Positions 26,672 through 36,343 are shown, numbered from the stretch's first letter. The stretch: 64,000 nt of DNA from CAVRUD01 sp963849635 (GCA_963849635.1 CAWKIA010000017.1:1-64000), one strand, 5' to 3'. The notes: a model not told the origin generated them from the sequence alone. Made by a program: numbers and translations.

Positions 26672-29307
26672 ATGAGTTCGACGTCCTCGACGGTCGCCGC
26701 TCGCTTTCTGCCCACCCCCTTGACGGCGTTCGTCGGCCGCGAGCGGGAGCTCGCCGGGCTGCGGGCGGTGCTCGCGCGCCGCGACGTGCGCCTCCTGACG
26801 GTGACCGGCCCCGGCGGGGTCGGCAAGACCCGGCTGGCGATCGAGGCCGCGCGGGAGCTCGCCGACGGCTTCGCGGCCGGCGCCCGCTTCGTGCCGCTCG
26901 CGCCGCTCGGGTCGCCCGATCTCGTGCTGCCGGCGATCGCCCGGACCCTGGGCATCGGCGAGTCGCACCCCGGCGGGATCCTCCCCGACCTGACCGAGCA
27001 ACTCGCCTCAACGGAGGTGCTGCTGGTCCTCGACAATCTCGAGCACGTGCTCGCTGCCGGCCCGGACCTGGCTCTGCTGCTCGCCGCCTGCCCCGCCCTC
27101 ACGCTGCTCGTCACCAGCCGCGCGGCGCTGCACGTCTCGGGCGAGCACGAGTTCGCGGTGCCGCCGCTGCCCCTACCGGTCGAGCGCGGGACGTGGACGT
27201 TCGCGCAGATCGGGGCGTCCGACGCGGTCCGGCTGTTTGTCGAGCGGGCCGAGGCGGTCCAAGCTGGGTTCCGGCTGACTCCGGCCAACGCCTGGGACGC
27301 GGCCGCGATCTGCCGCCGGTTGGACGGGCTGCCGCTGGCCATCGAGCTGGCCGCCGCCCGGGTCAAGGCCTTCCCGCCCCACGCGCTCCTCGCGCGGCTC
27401 GAGCGACGCCTGCCGTTCCTGACCGGCGGGCCCCGCGACGCGCCGGCGCGCCTGCGGACCGTGCGCGACGCGATCGCGTGGAGCCACGACCTGCTCGACG
27501 CCGACGAGCAGCGGCTCTTTCGCCGGGTGGCGGTGTTCGTCGGCGGCTTCACCCTCGATGCCGCGATCGAGGTTGCCGGCGACGGGACCGTCCCCGAAGG
27601 GGCGGTCGTCGACGGGATCTCCTCACTGGTGGACAAATCCCTTGTGCTGCCGGCAGCCACGGATGACGCGGCCACCGACGATCCCGGCGAACCGCGATTC
27701 AGCATGCTCGAAACCGTGCGGGAGTTCGCGCTGGAGCGCCTGTCCGAGAGCGGCGAGGAGCCGCGCTTGTGCGCTGCCCATGCGGATCTCTACCGCCGGC
27801 TGATCGAATCGGCAGGACCGGAGTTGGAGGGACCGCACCACTCGGCGTGGCTCGACCGCCTCGATGCCGAGCGCGACAACCTGCGGTCGGCGCTCGCGTG
27901 GTCGATCGATCGGCGCGACGCCGAAGGCGTCGGTCGCTACGTTGTCTCGCTCGGCTACTATTGGGTCTACCGCGGTCGCTTCGCCGAGGGCCAGGTCTGG
28001 GCCGAGCGGGTCCTCGAGCTCGGCGACCTGCTGCCCGTTCGGCTCCGCGTCGAGACGATGTACTACGCGGGCTATTACGCGCACGAACAAGGCCGGTACG
28101 CCGCCGCCCAAGGCTGGGTCGACGGGATGCTGGCCCTGTGCCGGGAGTCCGGCGACGAACGGGGTACCGCCACCGCGCTCTTCCTTCAGAGCAAGCTTGC
28201 CCGGAGCGAGGGCGGGCACGATCGGGCCGTGTCGTTGGCCGAGGAGGCGCTGGCCCTCAGCTTTTCCGACGGCTCGGGGACGAAATGTGGGCCGCCTTCG
28301 CCGCCAACCGCCTGGGCATCGAACTGGGCATCGAGGTCGACGGCGCGGGCAACCAGCCCCGGGCGGCGGCGCTCTTCGAAGACGGATCATGCTGGCCCTG
28401 TGCCGATCGGCGACGAACGGGGTACCGCCGCCGCGCTCTTCCTCAGAGCGAGAGCGTTGCCCGGAGCGAGGGCGGGCGCGGTGGGGCGCGTGTCGTTGGC
28501 CGAGGAGGCGCTGGCCCGCTTCCGACGGCTCGGGGAGCGAGAATGCGGGCCGCCTTCGCCGCCAACCGCCTGGGCATCGAACTGGGCATCGAGGTCGACG
28601 GCGCGGGCAACCAGCCCCGGGCGGCGGCTCTCTTCGAAGATGCGATAACGATCTGGCGGCGGCGCGGCTACGCCCAGGGCGTTGCGATGGCGCTGAATAA
28701 CCTTGCGCTCATCGTGGAGGCGCTTGGTGATCATAGGGCGCTGGAGCTCTATCAGGAGAGCCTGCGGCTCTGCAGAACCCTGAAGTACACGTGGGTCGCG
28801 ATCGAAGCGTTCGTGGGTGTTGCGCTGATCGCGGCGAAGGGGGGGCAGGCCGAGTCGGCGGCACGGCTCCTTGGGGCAGCCGAGGCCCTGGAGTCGTCGA
28901 TCGGGTCATCGCCCCAAGCGCAGAAACGCCGGGTGTACGAGGCCGCGGTGGCCGAGGCGCGCTCCGCCCTCGGCCACCCGCGATTCGAGGCCGCGTTCGG
29001 GGAAGGTCGCGACCTGTCCGACGACCAAGCCATCGGCGAGGCCCTTGCCGTCGATATCATGGAAATGCGACGGGATGGATCTGTCCCGGACCGATCCGCC
29101 GCGCCGGAGCCGTCGTCGCGGCTCAGCGCCCGCGAGCGCGACGTGCTGCGCCTGATCGTCGAGGGGCTGTCCGACCCCGAGATCGCCGAGGCACTCTCGA
29201 TCGGCCGCCGCACGGTCAACACGCACGTCGCCAGCATTCTCACCAAACTCGGCGTGGGCTCACGCACAGCGGCAGCCGCCTACGCCGTCCGGCACGACAT
29301 CGTCTGA
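26672..29307 (+). pseudogene. LuxR-type NB-ARC/TPR regulator with internal duplication and frameshifts
   Basis: Begins directly with the ATPase, without the N-terminal HTH of the paralogues at 41.8 and 46.5 kb. Walker A is TVTGPGGVGKTRLA, Walker B LLVLDNLEHV, and LPLAIELAAARV marks the ARC part. A TPR region follows. In it, 28127-28388 and 28389-28650 are a 262-base tandem duplication with diverged indels, and the frame changes twice. The last frame carries more TPR and the GerE-type HTH (LSARERDVLRLIVEGLSDPE, RRTVNTHVASILTKLGV). Without repair the DNA-binding domain is lost. Confidence 0.75.
28127..28650 (+). repeat. 262-bp tandem direct duplication
   Basis: Both copies begin ATGCTGGCCCTGTGCC (28127 and 28389) and share long identical stretches (for example the 20 bases beginning GCCAACCGCCTGGGCATCGA). 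Differences are mostly small insertions or deletions. The unit is not a multiple of three, so it disrupts the coding frame of the regulator. Confidence 0.8.
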
Positions 29308-29488
29308 GCTCCATGCCCCTCCGCAATCATACGGACCCGTCGTCGCCGGAATCGTCCCGACGATTTCGGTAGGCGTGCGGATGTGCGTCAGCGTTCCAAG
29401 GCGCAGGATTGGGGTGCGCACACAGCCGGCATCGACAGGACCTGACGTACAGGCGCCGCCTGCTGTGGCGAAGAAAGGCAGCAGACCG

Positions 29489-29914
29489 ATGCACGCGCTC
29501 GTCATCACGTTCCGATCCGCCATCGCCCCCGAGGAGTTGACGGAGGATTTCGCGCGGTACGCCGAGGCGCTGCGCGACGGCGCCGCGCCCGGTCTGGTCG
29601 GCAAAATCTGGCTCGCCGACGGCTCGACCGTCGGCGGCTTTGGCCTCTTTGAGGACCGCGGGGTCGCCGACCGTTACCTCGACGGGATGTTCGCCGAAGC
29701 GGTCACGGCCGCCGGCGGAATCGACTCCGACATCGTCATCAATACTCCAAACGGCGACATCGCCGACGGCCATGTGGTCCTCGATGGCGCGACCCAGACC
29801 GGCACGGTGACGCTGACAGGTGGGACCGGGCTGTTGGCGAACCTCGCCGCCGACCTCGTAGTCGCCCCGCTCGCCGCACCCAGCTACAGCTGGGACGGAC
29901 CGTACTCGTATTAG
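29489..29914 (+). CDS. YdhR-like monooxygenase-fold protein with extra C-terminal strand region
   Basis: 141 aa from ATG 29489 with AAAGGCAG upstream. Residues 1-80 match the ferredoxin-like fold of the YdhR/antibiotic-biosynthesis monooxygenase group (MHALVITFRSAIAPEELTED, GKIWLADGSTVGGFGLFED). The remaining 60 residues (GHVVLDGATQTGTVTLTG) are beta-rich and not typical of the family. It follows the LuxR-type regulator and could be its target. Confidence 0.6.
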   Translation: MHALVITFRSAIAPEELTEDFARYAEALRDGAAPGLVGKIWLADGSTVGGFGLFEDRGVADRYLDGMFAEAVTAAGGIDSDIVINTPNGDIADGHVVLDGATQTGTVTLTGGTGLLANLAADLVVAPLAAPSYSWDGPYSY

Positions 29915-29993
29915 GAGCGACCAGCGCGGCGGTGCGCCACGTCGTGGCGCACTCCGCTCGCTCACGCGTCATTCCTGCACAGAGGAGACCGCC

Positions 29994-30530
29994 ATGCCGC
30001 GCCTCGCGTTCACCACCTTTGGCATCCTGCGCGAACCGGCGGACCACCCGCGGGTTCAGGGGTTTCTCGACCGGAACGACGCCGTGATGGCGGCGGCGGA
30101 CGCCAGCCCCGGGCTGATCGACCGCTACCGCGGCCAGGCAGGCGGGTTCCGGGTGGCCGCGTCGGGCAACGGCTTCGGCCCCTACGCGACCGGGCGGTTC
30201 GTGACGCCCGACCTCGCCGGGCGCGAGGAGCAGACGCTGTCGCTGTGGATGGACCTCGAAGCGGTCGTCGCCTTCGCCTACGGCGCGCTCCACGCCGAGG
30301 CGCTGCGGCACCGCACGGAGTGGTTCCTGGCCCCAGCCTGGCCCACCTACGCGGCGTGGTGGGTGGCCGACGACCACTGGCCGGGGTGGCCGGAGGCGAA
30401 CGCGCGCCAGGAGCACCTGCACGACCACGGCCCCACCGCCGTCGCCTTCGATTTCAAGACGCCATTCGACGCCGACGGCCGCCCGGCGCGCCTCGACCGG
30501 GACCGCGTCGCCGCGTTGCGGGGCCGATGA
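29994..30530 (+). CDS. DUF3291 domain protein
   Basis: 178 aa. The family pattern is seen in MPRLAFTTFGILREP, VTPDLAGREEQTLSLWMDLE, AFAYGALHAEALRHRTEWF and WWVADDHWPGWPEAN. DUF3291 has a dimeric ferredoxin-like fold similar to heme-degrading or monooxygenase proteins. Role unknown. It lies 79 bases after the YdhR-like gene, perhaps in one operon. Confidence 0.78.
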   Translation: MPRLAFTTFGILREPADHPRVQGFLDRNDAVMAAADASPGLIDRYRGQAGGFRVAASGNGFGPYATGRFVTPDLAGREEQTLSLWMDLEAVVAFAYGALHAEALRHRTEWFLAPAWPTYAAWWVADDHWPGWPEANARQEHLHDHGPTAVAFDFKTPFDADGRPARLDRDRVAALRGR

Positions 30531-30636
30531 TGAACCCGGCGACGGGGTCGACCGCCTCGAGGGCCGACCGCCGCCAGGCAGGTCAGCCAGGCCCCGCCGC
30601 CCCGCGTTTCGGCCCCCGGCTCGGAGGAGAGGCCCC

Positions 30637-31641
30637 ATGGATCCGGATACTGGCGCAAACTTGCATTGGGAACCGGTCCCGCTCGACGCCATCGCGGCGG
30701 CACGGGTGCGCACGGCCGACGTGGCGCTGCGGACCCCGCTGGTCCGGCTCGACGCGGACGACGTCGTTCCTGGGGGTACGGAGATCTGGCTGAAGCTGGA
30801 GTGCCTGCAGCCGGTTCGCTCCTTCAAGCTGCGCGGGGCCGCCAACGCGCTGGCGCGGCTGACGAAGACTGGGCCGGCGGCGCTGGCGGGGGGCGTCTGG
30901 ACCGTCAGCTCCGGCAATATGGCCCAGGCCCTGGCCTACGCCGCCCGCGCCCGCGCCGTCCCCTGCACCGTCTACGTCCCCGAGACCGTGCCGCGCGCCA
31001 AGCTCGCCCACGTCCTCCGCTACGGGGGCGAGGCGGTCGCGGTGTCGGCCGCCGAGTTCGGGGCGATCTGCCTGAGCGGGCGCAAGGACGGCGCCGCGGG
31101 CCGGTTCGTCCACCCGTACAGCGACCCCGACATGATGGCCGGCGCGGGCGTGATTGGGCTCGAGCTGCTGGAAGACCTGCCGGAGGTCGACGCCGTCGTC
31201 GTCCCCTGGGGCGGCGGCGGGCTGGCCTGCGGCGTCGCCTCGGCGCTGCGGGCGCTCCGCCCTGGGACCCGGGTCTATGCCAGTGAGGTCGACACCGGCG
31301 CTCCGTTGGCCGCCTCGCTGGCGGCCGGGCGCCCGGTCTCGGTGCCCTTCACGCCCAGCTTCGTCGACGGGATCGGCGCCCCCTTCATCGGCGCGGAGAT
31401 GTTCGCGCTGGCCCGCCGGCTGGTGGACGGCGCCATCGTCGTCGACCGGGCGGCGACGGCGGCCGCCCTCCGCCTCGTCGTGGAGCGCACCGGGGTGATC
31501 CCCGAGGGGGCGGCCGCCACGGCGGTCGCCGCTGCGTTGAGCGGACGGGCCGGTACCGGCCGCATCGCCTGCGTCCTGTCGGGCGGTAACATCGAGGCCA
31601 GGACCCTGGCCACGATCCTCAACGGCGACATGCCGGCGTAG
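30637..31641 (+). CDS. threonine/serine dehydratase-like PLP enzyme
   Basis: 334 aa of fold-type II. The PLP lysine lies in RSFKLRGAANAL, the phosphate-binding glycine loop is WGGGGLACGVAS, and the closing loop is LSGGNIEARTL. There is no C-terminal ACT regulatory domain, so it resembles catabolic threonine dehydratase or a serine racemase-type enzyme. The probable reaction is deamination of threonine or serine to the 2-oxo acid. The motif SSGNMAQALA replaces the more usual SSGNHAQ, so His becomes Met next to the active site. Confidence 0.82.
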   Translation: MDPDTGANLHWEPVPLDAIAAARVRTADVALRTPLVRLDADDVVPGGTEIWLKLECLQPVRSFKLRGAANALARLTKTGPAALAGGVWTVSSGNMAQALAYAARARAVPCTVYVPETVPRAKLAHVLRYGGEAVAVSAAEFGAICLSGRKDGAAGRFVHPYSDPDMMAGAGVIGLELLEDLPEVDAVVVPWGGGGLACGVASALRALRPGTRVYASEVDTGAPLAASLAAGRPVSVPFTPSFVDGIGAPFIGAEMFALARRLVDGAIVVDRAATAAALRLVVERTGVIPEGAAATAVAAALSGRAGTGRIACVLSGGNIEARTLATILNGDMPA

Positions 31642-31661
31642 CCGCCACCGCGACGGTCCCG

Positions 31662-31855
31662 GTGGCCCATCGCGGCCGCGCCGGGATCGGCCTCGCCGAC
31701 GTCTCACATCTGCAGCTCGACGCCCTGCACAAGGCCGAGTGCACGAACGTCTTCGCCGAGGCCGCCGGCGGCGCGCTGATCGAGCACGTCTCCCTGCAGG
31801 AATCGCTGGCCTACGTCCGCCGCGGCAACACCCTCGTGGTCTGGCGCAGATCGCG
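31662..31855 (+). pseudogene. serine recombinase (resolvase) N-terminal fragment
   Basis: The frame reads HLQLDALHKAECTNVFAEAA, then LQESLAYVRRGNTLVVWR, which matches the middle of the resolvase/invertase catalytic domain (the DTLVVWKLDR region). Both ends, including the catalytic serine and the DNA-binding tail, are missing. It marks a former mobile element. Confidence 0.6.
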
Positions 31856-31982
31856 ACGATCAAACCGCGGCCACAAACTCCGTACATTCCCGGGTACACC
31901 CGAGGTCGAGGCCCCCTAGAGTGTCGATCAAGGAACCGGCGCTGGCCGGTTCCGGGGTCCGAAACAGAGAGGGAGCTCTCCC

Positions 31983-32183
31983 ATGATCCGTTCGAAACTG
32001 AGCAAGCTCGTCGTGATTCTCTCGTTCGCCCTCATCGGCCTCGGCGCCCTCCACGGCTCGGCCTCCGCCGCCGCGGACGGCGACCTCGACATCTCCACCC
32101 TCCCGCCCCAGGCCCAGTGGCGCATCAACCCCGGCGCCATCCACGTCCAGGTCGACCAGGGCATCTTCGTCCAGGGCCACTAG
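31983..32183 (+). CDS. small exported protein
   Basis: 66 aa. A signal peptide (SKLVVILSFALIGLGALHG, then ASAAADG) precedes a mature peptide of about 36 residues (DLDISTLPPQAQWRINPG, AIHVQVDQGIFVQGH). AGAGGGAG lies upstream of the ATG. No family is recognised. A strong hairpin follows. Confidence 0.6.
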   Translation: MIRSKLSKLVVILSFALIGLGALHGSASAAADGDLDISTLPPQAQWRINPGAIHVQVDQGIFVQGH

Positions 32184-32225
32184 CCGGCTAACTCAACCCA
32201 CTCCCTTCCTCCTCCCTTCATCGAA

Positions 32226-32253
32226 CGGCGCCACCGGCATGCCGGTGGCGCCG
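32226..32253. terminator. hairpin terminator
   Basis: Perfect 13-bp stem (32226-32238 with 32241-32253, loop AT) 42 bases after the small exported-protein gene. No U-tract follows. Confidence 0.65.
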
Positions 32254-32359
32254 TCGGTCGGGATTCGGCGATCGTACGCATCCGGCGTCCGGCATCGGCT
32301 AAGCCAGAGCATCCTACCACCTGACGAACTACTGGTGTGCGGTAGTATCTCCTTGGAGG

Positions 32360-32600
32360 ATGAGAGTTAGAAGATCCGGCGAAGAACGGTACAACGAGCA
32401 CAAGCACGGAATCAGTTTCGGGATGGTGAACGTCTTCGACGATCCGCATGCAGAGAAGACAGCACAAGACTGGAGTACGGCGAATACGGCCTAGGGCAAT
32501 CGGCGATGGGTCCTATTGTCACCGAGGTCATATGGGTGGGCGAAGGGATTATTGCGGATAGGAGGCGAATGAGCGAGCACGATATGGTCAGGGCACGCAA
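32360..32600 (+). pseudogene. BrnT-like toxin remnant
   Basis: One frame gives EERYNEHKHGISFGMVNVFD then DPHAEKTAQD, the N-terminal hallmark of BrnT (NxxKHGISF...VFDDP). The next frame continues EYGEYGLGQSAMG. The RNase fold is therefore split by at least one shift, and the usual ISAR motif is not found. It directly precedes a BrnA-like antitoxin. Confidence 0.55.
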
Positions 32601-32966
32601 GAACGATAAGGGTGAATTGGAGCAGGTGTTGCCGGACGGCTCGACCCGAATGCTGGTGGGTCGTACCGATTGGGAGCGGTTGGCGGCGAGATCCGAGGAG
32701 GAGATCGAGACCAACGCCCTCTCCGATCCCGACAACCCTCCGCTCTCCGCGGCGGAGTTGCGCCGGATGCGCCTCGGTCCCCAATCCAAAGGAGATCCGC
32801 CGCCGTCTGCACCTCACCCAGGAGCAGTTCGCGGCTCGCTTCGGCCTACCCCTCGGCACCCTGCGCGACTGGAAACAGGGCGCTCGCGAACCGGACAGCG
32901 CCGCCCGGACACTGTTGAGAGTGATCGAGCGGGAGCCGAGAGGCAGTGATCGGGTAATGGAAGGGT
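32569..32966 (+). pseudogene. BrnA/XRE-like antitoxin, frameshifted
   Basis: Starts at ATG 32569 with GGAGG upstream. The first frame reads ARKNDKGELEQVLPDGSTRM and DPDNPPLSAAELRRMR. Near 32785 the frame changes to EIRRRLHLTQEQFAARFGLP and LGTLRDWKQGAREPDSAART, a helix-turn-helix of the kind that follows BrnT toxins and represses the operon. One base change at about 32780-32795 splits the protein. Confidence 0.6.
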
Positions 32967-33040
32967 AGCTGCTGGGCCAGTAGTTGTCCGATCCAACAAG
33001 ATTGGCCGTTCCCGGAGTCCGAAGTTCAATGAAGTAGAGC

Positions 33041-33793
33041 TTACTCAGACCACCAATACCGCACTGTTGAGTCGCCGTGCACCACTCCACGGCTTCGAGA
33101 GAATCTCTTCATTGCCGTCATGTCATGAAGAGGTTGCTCGAACGCCGAGATCAGATGCGGAAGATCATGCTCGACGAACGCGCTCCACTCGCGACGGAGA
33201 CGAGTATAACGGTCGGTCGTCCGCACGCCAGTCGGCAAAAGATCACGCCAGAATACATAGCGAGACCGCGTCCTTCCCTGGCCATGGTAGCTGTTAAACG
33301 TGAAAGAGCGGGGCTTTCTTTGCGATCTCCATCAGCAACTGCTGTCCCCCGTCGGGCGTTTTTCCCAGGAGGAGTTTGAGTTCAACCGAACCGTCTCCAG
33401 GCCAATTGAACGGGGCAAAGAACTCGAAGAAGATCGGCGGATCGAAGTCAGTGCTTACGTTGCGGGCTGTCAGTTCGCGAGTGGTCCCAGCTTCGCCACC
33501 GAAAGCTCAAGCGGAGCTCGTTGCGACGATCATCGAAGACAATGTCGGTGAAGCCTCTGTGCTCCGCGATGAGTTCATCGAGTGTTTCGTGTAGGTCGCG
33601 CAAGTCGAGCAGTTCATGAGATCGGTCATGAAAGTGAGGCTCGCACAATCGTATCTGCGGGTTTGACCACCTGCGGTGCGCCGCTCGGGCGGCGCTTGAT
33701 CGTTTGCTCCGCGCCGCATGACAAGCAAGACGGTGTAACCAGGGTGGCAGCGGCTCCTATCAGTGCAGCAGCGATCGTAGAATCCAACGCCAT
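33041..33793 (-). pseudogene. membrane-anchored hypothetical protein, broken in several places
   Basis: A likely start at ATG 33793 gives MALDSTIAAALIGAAATLVT, a single membrane anchor. Good stretches then follow in changing frames: CEPHFHDRSHELLDLRDLHE, NVSTDFDPPIFFEFFAPFNW, GSVELKLLLGKTPDGGQQLL, SYHGQGRTRSRYVFWRDLLP and RREWSAFVEHDLPHLISAFE, ending at 33041. At least three shifts are needed. The reconstructed protein would have about 250 residues with an anchor plus cytoplasmic domain. No family is known. It lies among toxin-antitoxin genes. Confidence 0.45.
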
Positions 33794-34079
33794 CGTCCTT
33801 ATCGCGCGATCAATATGCTCGAGTCGTTCGTGGCCTTGCGCCCGGACGCGCCGGACTCCGATTAGCAACCGTAGCCGGCCAAATGCCTTCGCGGCAGCTT
33901 CAAAAGAGCCGTGCTGCCGGCCCCCGGACGCTGAAGTCGGCCTAGTCGACATCGTCCTCGTTGGCAATGTATTCCACGCTCAAAGCGGACGAATCCTAGC
34001 AATTGCTAACGACCGGGAAAGGCAGGAGCAGCGGGACGGCCTCCCGGCGGAGATCATTTGACTGACAGGCTGACCTGGT

Positions 34080-34331
34080 TCATACTAGCGAGTCGACCCG
34101 ATAATAGATAACGTGCGCCTCCACCGGCAGACCTCGCAAGCCGGGCGACACATCGTCTCGGCTTGGGCCACGAGCGGGAAATCGGATCAGATCCCGCAAT
34201 GCGTGGTCGAGCTTGGCCTTGTACCTGGAGCGCTGCAACTTGTCCCATCGGCGCTCGGTAAACATCAGAATGTCGCGAACGTCCCGCTTCGCCTCGGGCG
34301 CCAGGATCAGTCGCCGGTTACGGGCGGACAT
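34080..34331 (-). CDS. ParE/RelE-family toxin, short at the C-terminus
   Basis: 83 aa. The ParE fold is visible in LAPEAKRDVRDILMFTERRW and GPSRDDVSPGLRGLPVEAHV, then IYYRV. Normal ParE proteins continue about ten residues with a VVRILHxR strand. Here the frame ends two residues after YRVD, so the last strand is missing. It overlaps the antitoxin gene by 14 bases, the usual operon layout. Confidence 0.75.
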   Translation of the reverse strand: MSARNRRLILAPEAKRDVRDILMFTERRWDKLQRSRYKAKLDHALRDLIRFPARGPSRDDVSPGLRGLPVEAHVIYYRVDSLV

Positions 34332-34596
34332 CGGGACCGGGTTCGTCTCCCCGACGGAGGGCCTCGTCGGCCTCGCGTTCGATCTCGTCTAGTACCTGAG
34401 CGGTATACGGCACGCCCTCGCCCCGGGCGAGTTGGGCGTCGCCGATGGCGATAGCCGCCTTGAGGCGGACGAGGCGGTCTCGTTGCTCAAGCGCGTCGAG
34501 CGCGTCCGCGATCACCTCGTCGGCGCTACGGTAGTGGCCGGCGGCAACCTTGCGCCGGATCAGCTCCGCGACGTGGGGAGTGAGTTGCACGACCAT
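34318..34596 (-). CDS. ParD-like antitoxin
   Basis: 92 aa from ATG 34596, with GGAGG 11 bases upstream. The N-terminal ribbon-helix-helix (VQLTPHVAELIRRKVAAGHY, RSADEVIADALDALE) binds DNA, and the acidic tail (QVLDEIEREADEALRRGDEP) would wrap the toxin. It comes first in the operon. Confidence 0.8.
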   Translation of the reverse strand: MVVQLTPHVAELIRRKVAAGHYRSADEVIADALDALEQRDRLVRLKAAIAIGDAQLARGEGVPYTAQVLDEIEREADEALRRGDEPGPDVRP

Positions 34597-34643
34597 GGAC
34601 GCTGTGCCCTCCGAACGACAAGATGAGCTAATGCTAGACGAGT

Positions 34644-35582
34644 TTAGACCCCTTCCCCCACCCGCGGCACCCCGGCTCGCGTGTGCCCGTTCGCCTCCAC
34701 AGGCGGGCTTGGAGCCGAGATCGGCGGTGAGGCAGGCACCGGCATCTCCGGCCGCATCCGGTCCTTCCTCTCCTCCGCATTCGCCCAGCGCATGAAGATG
34801 ACGGTGATCAGGATCAGGTAGATGGTGTTCTCTCCGACCCACATCATCAGGCCGGCGATCTCCTGGTCGGTCTGGACGCCCAGACCCCACATCCGGGTGG
34901 CGATGCCGTACTGCTCGTAGATTGGCGGATTGGCCATGGTGATCACGCTACCGACGACGCCGCCGGGGATGGTAATGAAGAAGAGGTAGAGGCATTGCAG
35001 CGGAGGGGGCGGCTTCGGCCAGGCCGGCAGCATCCCCACGATCGGCCACCAGGCCAGCAGGCCGGTGACGATGTAGGTCTGGTGCTCCAGGATGTGCAGT
35101 GCTTCGTTGCGCAGGGCGGCGTCGTAGAGGGTGGGCACGTGCCAGACGGCCATCGTCAGGGCGCCGACCACCCAGGCGACCAACGGACGCGTCAGTGTGT
35201 AGCCGATCCGGTTGGTGATCGGGTTGCGGGTCAGCGGCTCCAGGCCCCAGGCCGGAATTCCGAGCAGCAACAGCGGCGGCACCAGCATGATCAGGATGAT
35301 GTGCTGGAGCATGTGGGCCGAGAGCAGAAAGTAGCCCGACCAGTCATCAAGGGGCGGCCCGAGCGCGACCAGCAGGGCCGCGCAGCCGCCCAGGAAGCAG
35401 TTGCGCTGCTTGGTCGTGACCGTCCGCGCTTCCCAGCCGGGATAGCGCCGGTTGAACGGCCCGGTCAGGACGAAGTAGGCGGCGATCAGGCCGACGACCA
35501 GCAGCGCCACCGTCGGCTCGAGGTACCAGTGGGTATAGAGGTCGCCGGTGGGCGGGTTCGCTCCGGCGTGCAGGATCACCAT
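34644..35582 (-). CDS. ctaG: cytochrome c oxidase assembly factor CtaG (CaaG type)
   Basis: 312 aa with seven hydrophobic segments. The caa3_CtaG pattern is clear: SAHMLQHIILIMLVPPLLLL, MAVWHVPTLYDAALRNEALH, LEHQTYIVTGLLAWWPI, and DQEIAGLMMWVGE. It helps insert copper into the oxidase. Start taken at ATG 35582 because AGGTGA precedes it; a GTG six bases earlier is possible. Last gene of the cox operon. The C-terminal 45 residues are Pro-rich. Confidence 0.88.
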   Translation of the reverse strand: MVILHAGANPPTGDLYTHWYLEPTVALLVVGLIAAYFVLTGPFNRRYPGWEARTVTTKQRNCFLGGCAALLVALGPPLDDWSGYFLLSAHMLQHIILIMLVPPLLLLGIPAWGLEPLTRNPITNRIGYTLTRPLVAWVVGALTMAVWHVPTLYDAALRNEALHILEHQTYIVTGLLAWWPIVGMLPAWPKPPPPLQCLYLFFITIPGGVVGSVITMANPPIYEQYGIATRMWGLGVQTDQEIAGLMMWVGENTIYLILITVIFMRWANAEERKDRMRPEMPVPASPPISAPSPPVEANGHTRAGVPRVGEGV

Positions 35583-35597
35583 GCTCACCTAACGATG

Positions 35598-35769
35598 AAG
35601 GCGGCAAGAACGGCAAGAACGGCAAGGCGGCCAGGACACAGTGCCTTGGGTGAGACCATGCTTTCAGTTTAGTAGTCCTGCTGCCTGGCGGCTAGCAAAC
35701 AGGCCAGCCGTATGGCTGGCCTGCACTGTGTTCTCTTGCCGTCTCGCCGCCTTGCCGCTCTTGCCGCCT
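35598..35769. repeat. cox gap D: inverted GGCAAGAAC-type array
   Basis: The left arm at about 35598-35642 is GGCGGCAAGAACGGCAAG-like and ends in GACACAGTGCC. The right arm at about 35726-35769 starts GCACTGTGTTC and continues as TCTTGCCG and CGCCTTGCCG units. A second hairpin lies inside (CAGGCCAGCC at 35699 with GGCTGGCCTG). The whole fills the gap between cox4 and ctaG. Confidence 0.8.
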
Positions 35770-35771
35770 CG

Positions 35772-36224
35772 TTACTCCTCCGCGGTTAGGTGGAGATCGA
35801 GGATGTCGAAATTGTGGTACACGAACATGGCCGCGGTGCCGAGGAAGACGGAGAAGGCGATCACCAGGCCGGCGACGAAGACCCAGGTGAAGCGCCTGTC
35901 GTCGAACTTGAGGTGCATGAAGTAGCCGACGACGGCGATGAACTTCCCGGCCGAGAGCAGCAGCAACGCCGGCACGAGGATATCCTCGAGCGCGTCGATA
36001 TAGTAGATGACGACCTCGATCGCGGTCACGGCCGCCAGGATCGCCGCCACCTTGATATAGACCATCTCCCCCGGGTGGTCGTGGGAGTCGTCATGCAGCG
36101 CCGCCGAGTGCCCCGCCGTATCCGGGTGGCCGGAGCGGTGGATCGATAGTGCATCGTGGGCGTCCCGGGCCACGGAGTACGGCCGCGACTGGTGGGGCTC
36201 ACCCGGCTGATTGGTCCCGGCCAT
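35772..36224 (-). CDS. cytochrome c oxidase subunit IV
   Basis: 150 aa from ATG 36224 with GGAGGACAGG upstream. The first 65 residues are polar and His-rich. Three membrane segments follow (VYIKVAAILAAVTAIEVVIY, ALLLLSAGKFIAVVGYFMHL, WVFVAGLVIAFSVFLGTAAM). The KFxxVxxxFMHLKFD motif is diagnostic of the prokaryotic COX4 family. Confidence 0.88.
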   Translation of the reverse strand: MAGTNQPGEPHQSRPYSVARDAHDALSIHRSGHPDTAGHSAALHDDSHDHPGEMVYIKVAAILAAVTAIEVVIYYIDALEDILVPALLLLSAGKFIAVVGYFMHLKFDDRRFTWVFVAGLVIAFSVFLGTAAMFVYHNFDILDLHLTAEE

Positions 36225-36238
36225 CCTGTCCTCCCGCA

Positions 36239-36343
36239 GCATTGAAAGTTCCAAGTTCCAAGTTCCAAGTTCCAAGTTCGAAAGTTCCAAGTCGAATGTC
36301 GTTCTTCTTTGTACTTTCGACTTTCAACTTGGAACTTGTGTCT
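36239..36343. repeat. cox gap C: inverted AGTTCCA array
   Basis: The left arm has AAGTTCC repeated about six times (36246-36293). The right arm, at about 36312-36343, reads TACTTTCGACTTTCAACTTG and GAACTTG. The structure occupies the gap between cox3 and cox4 and ends at the cox3 stop codon. Confidence 0.85.
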
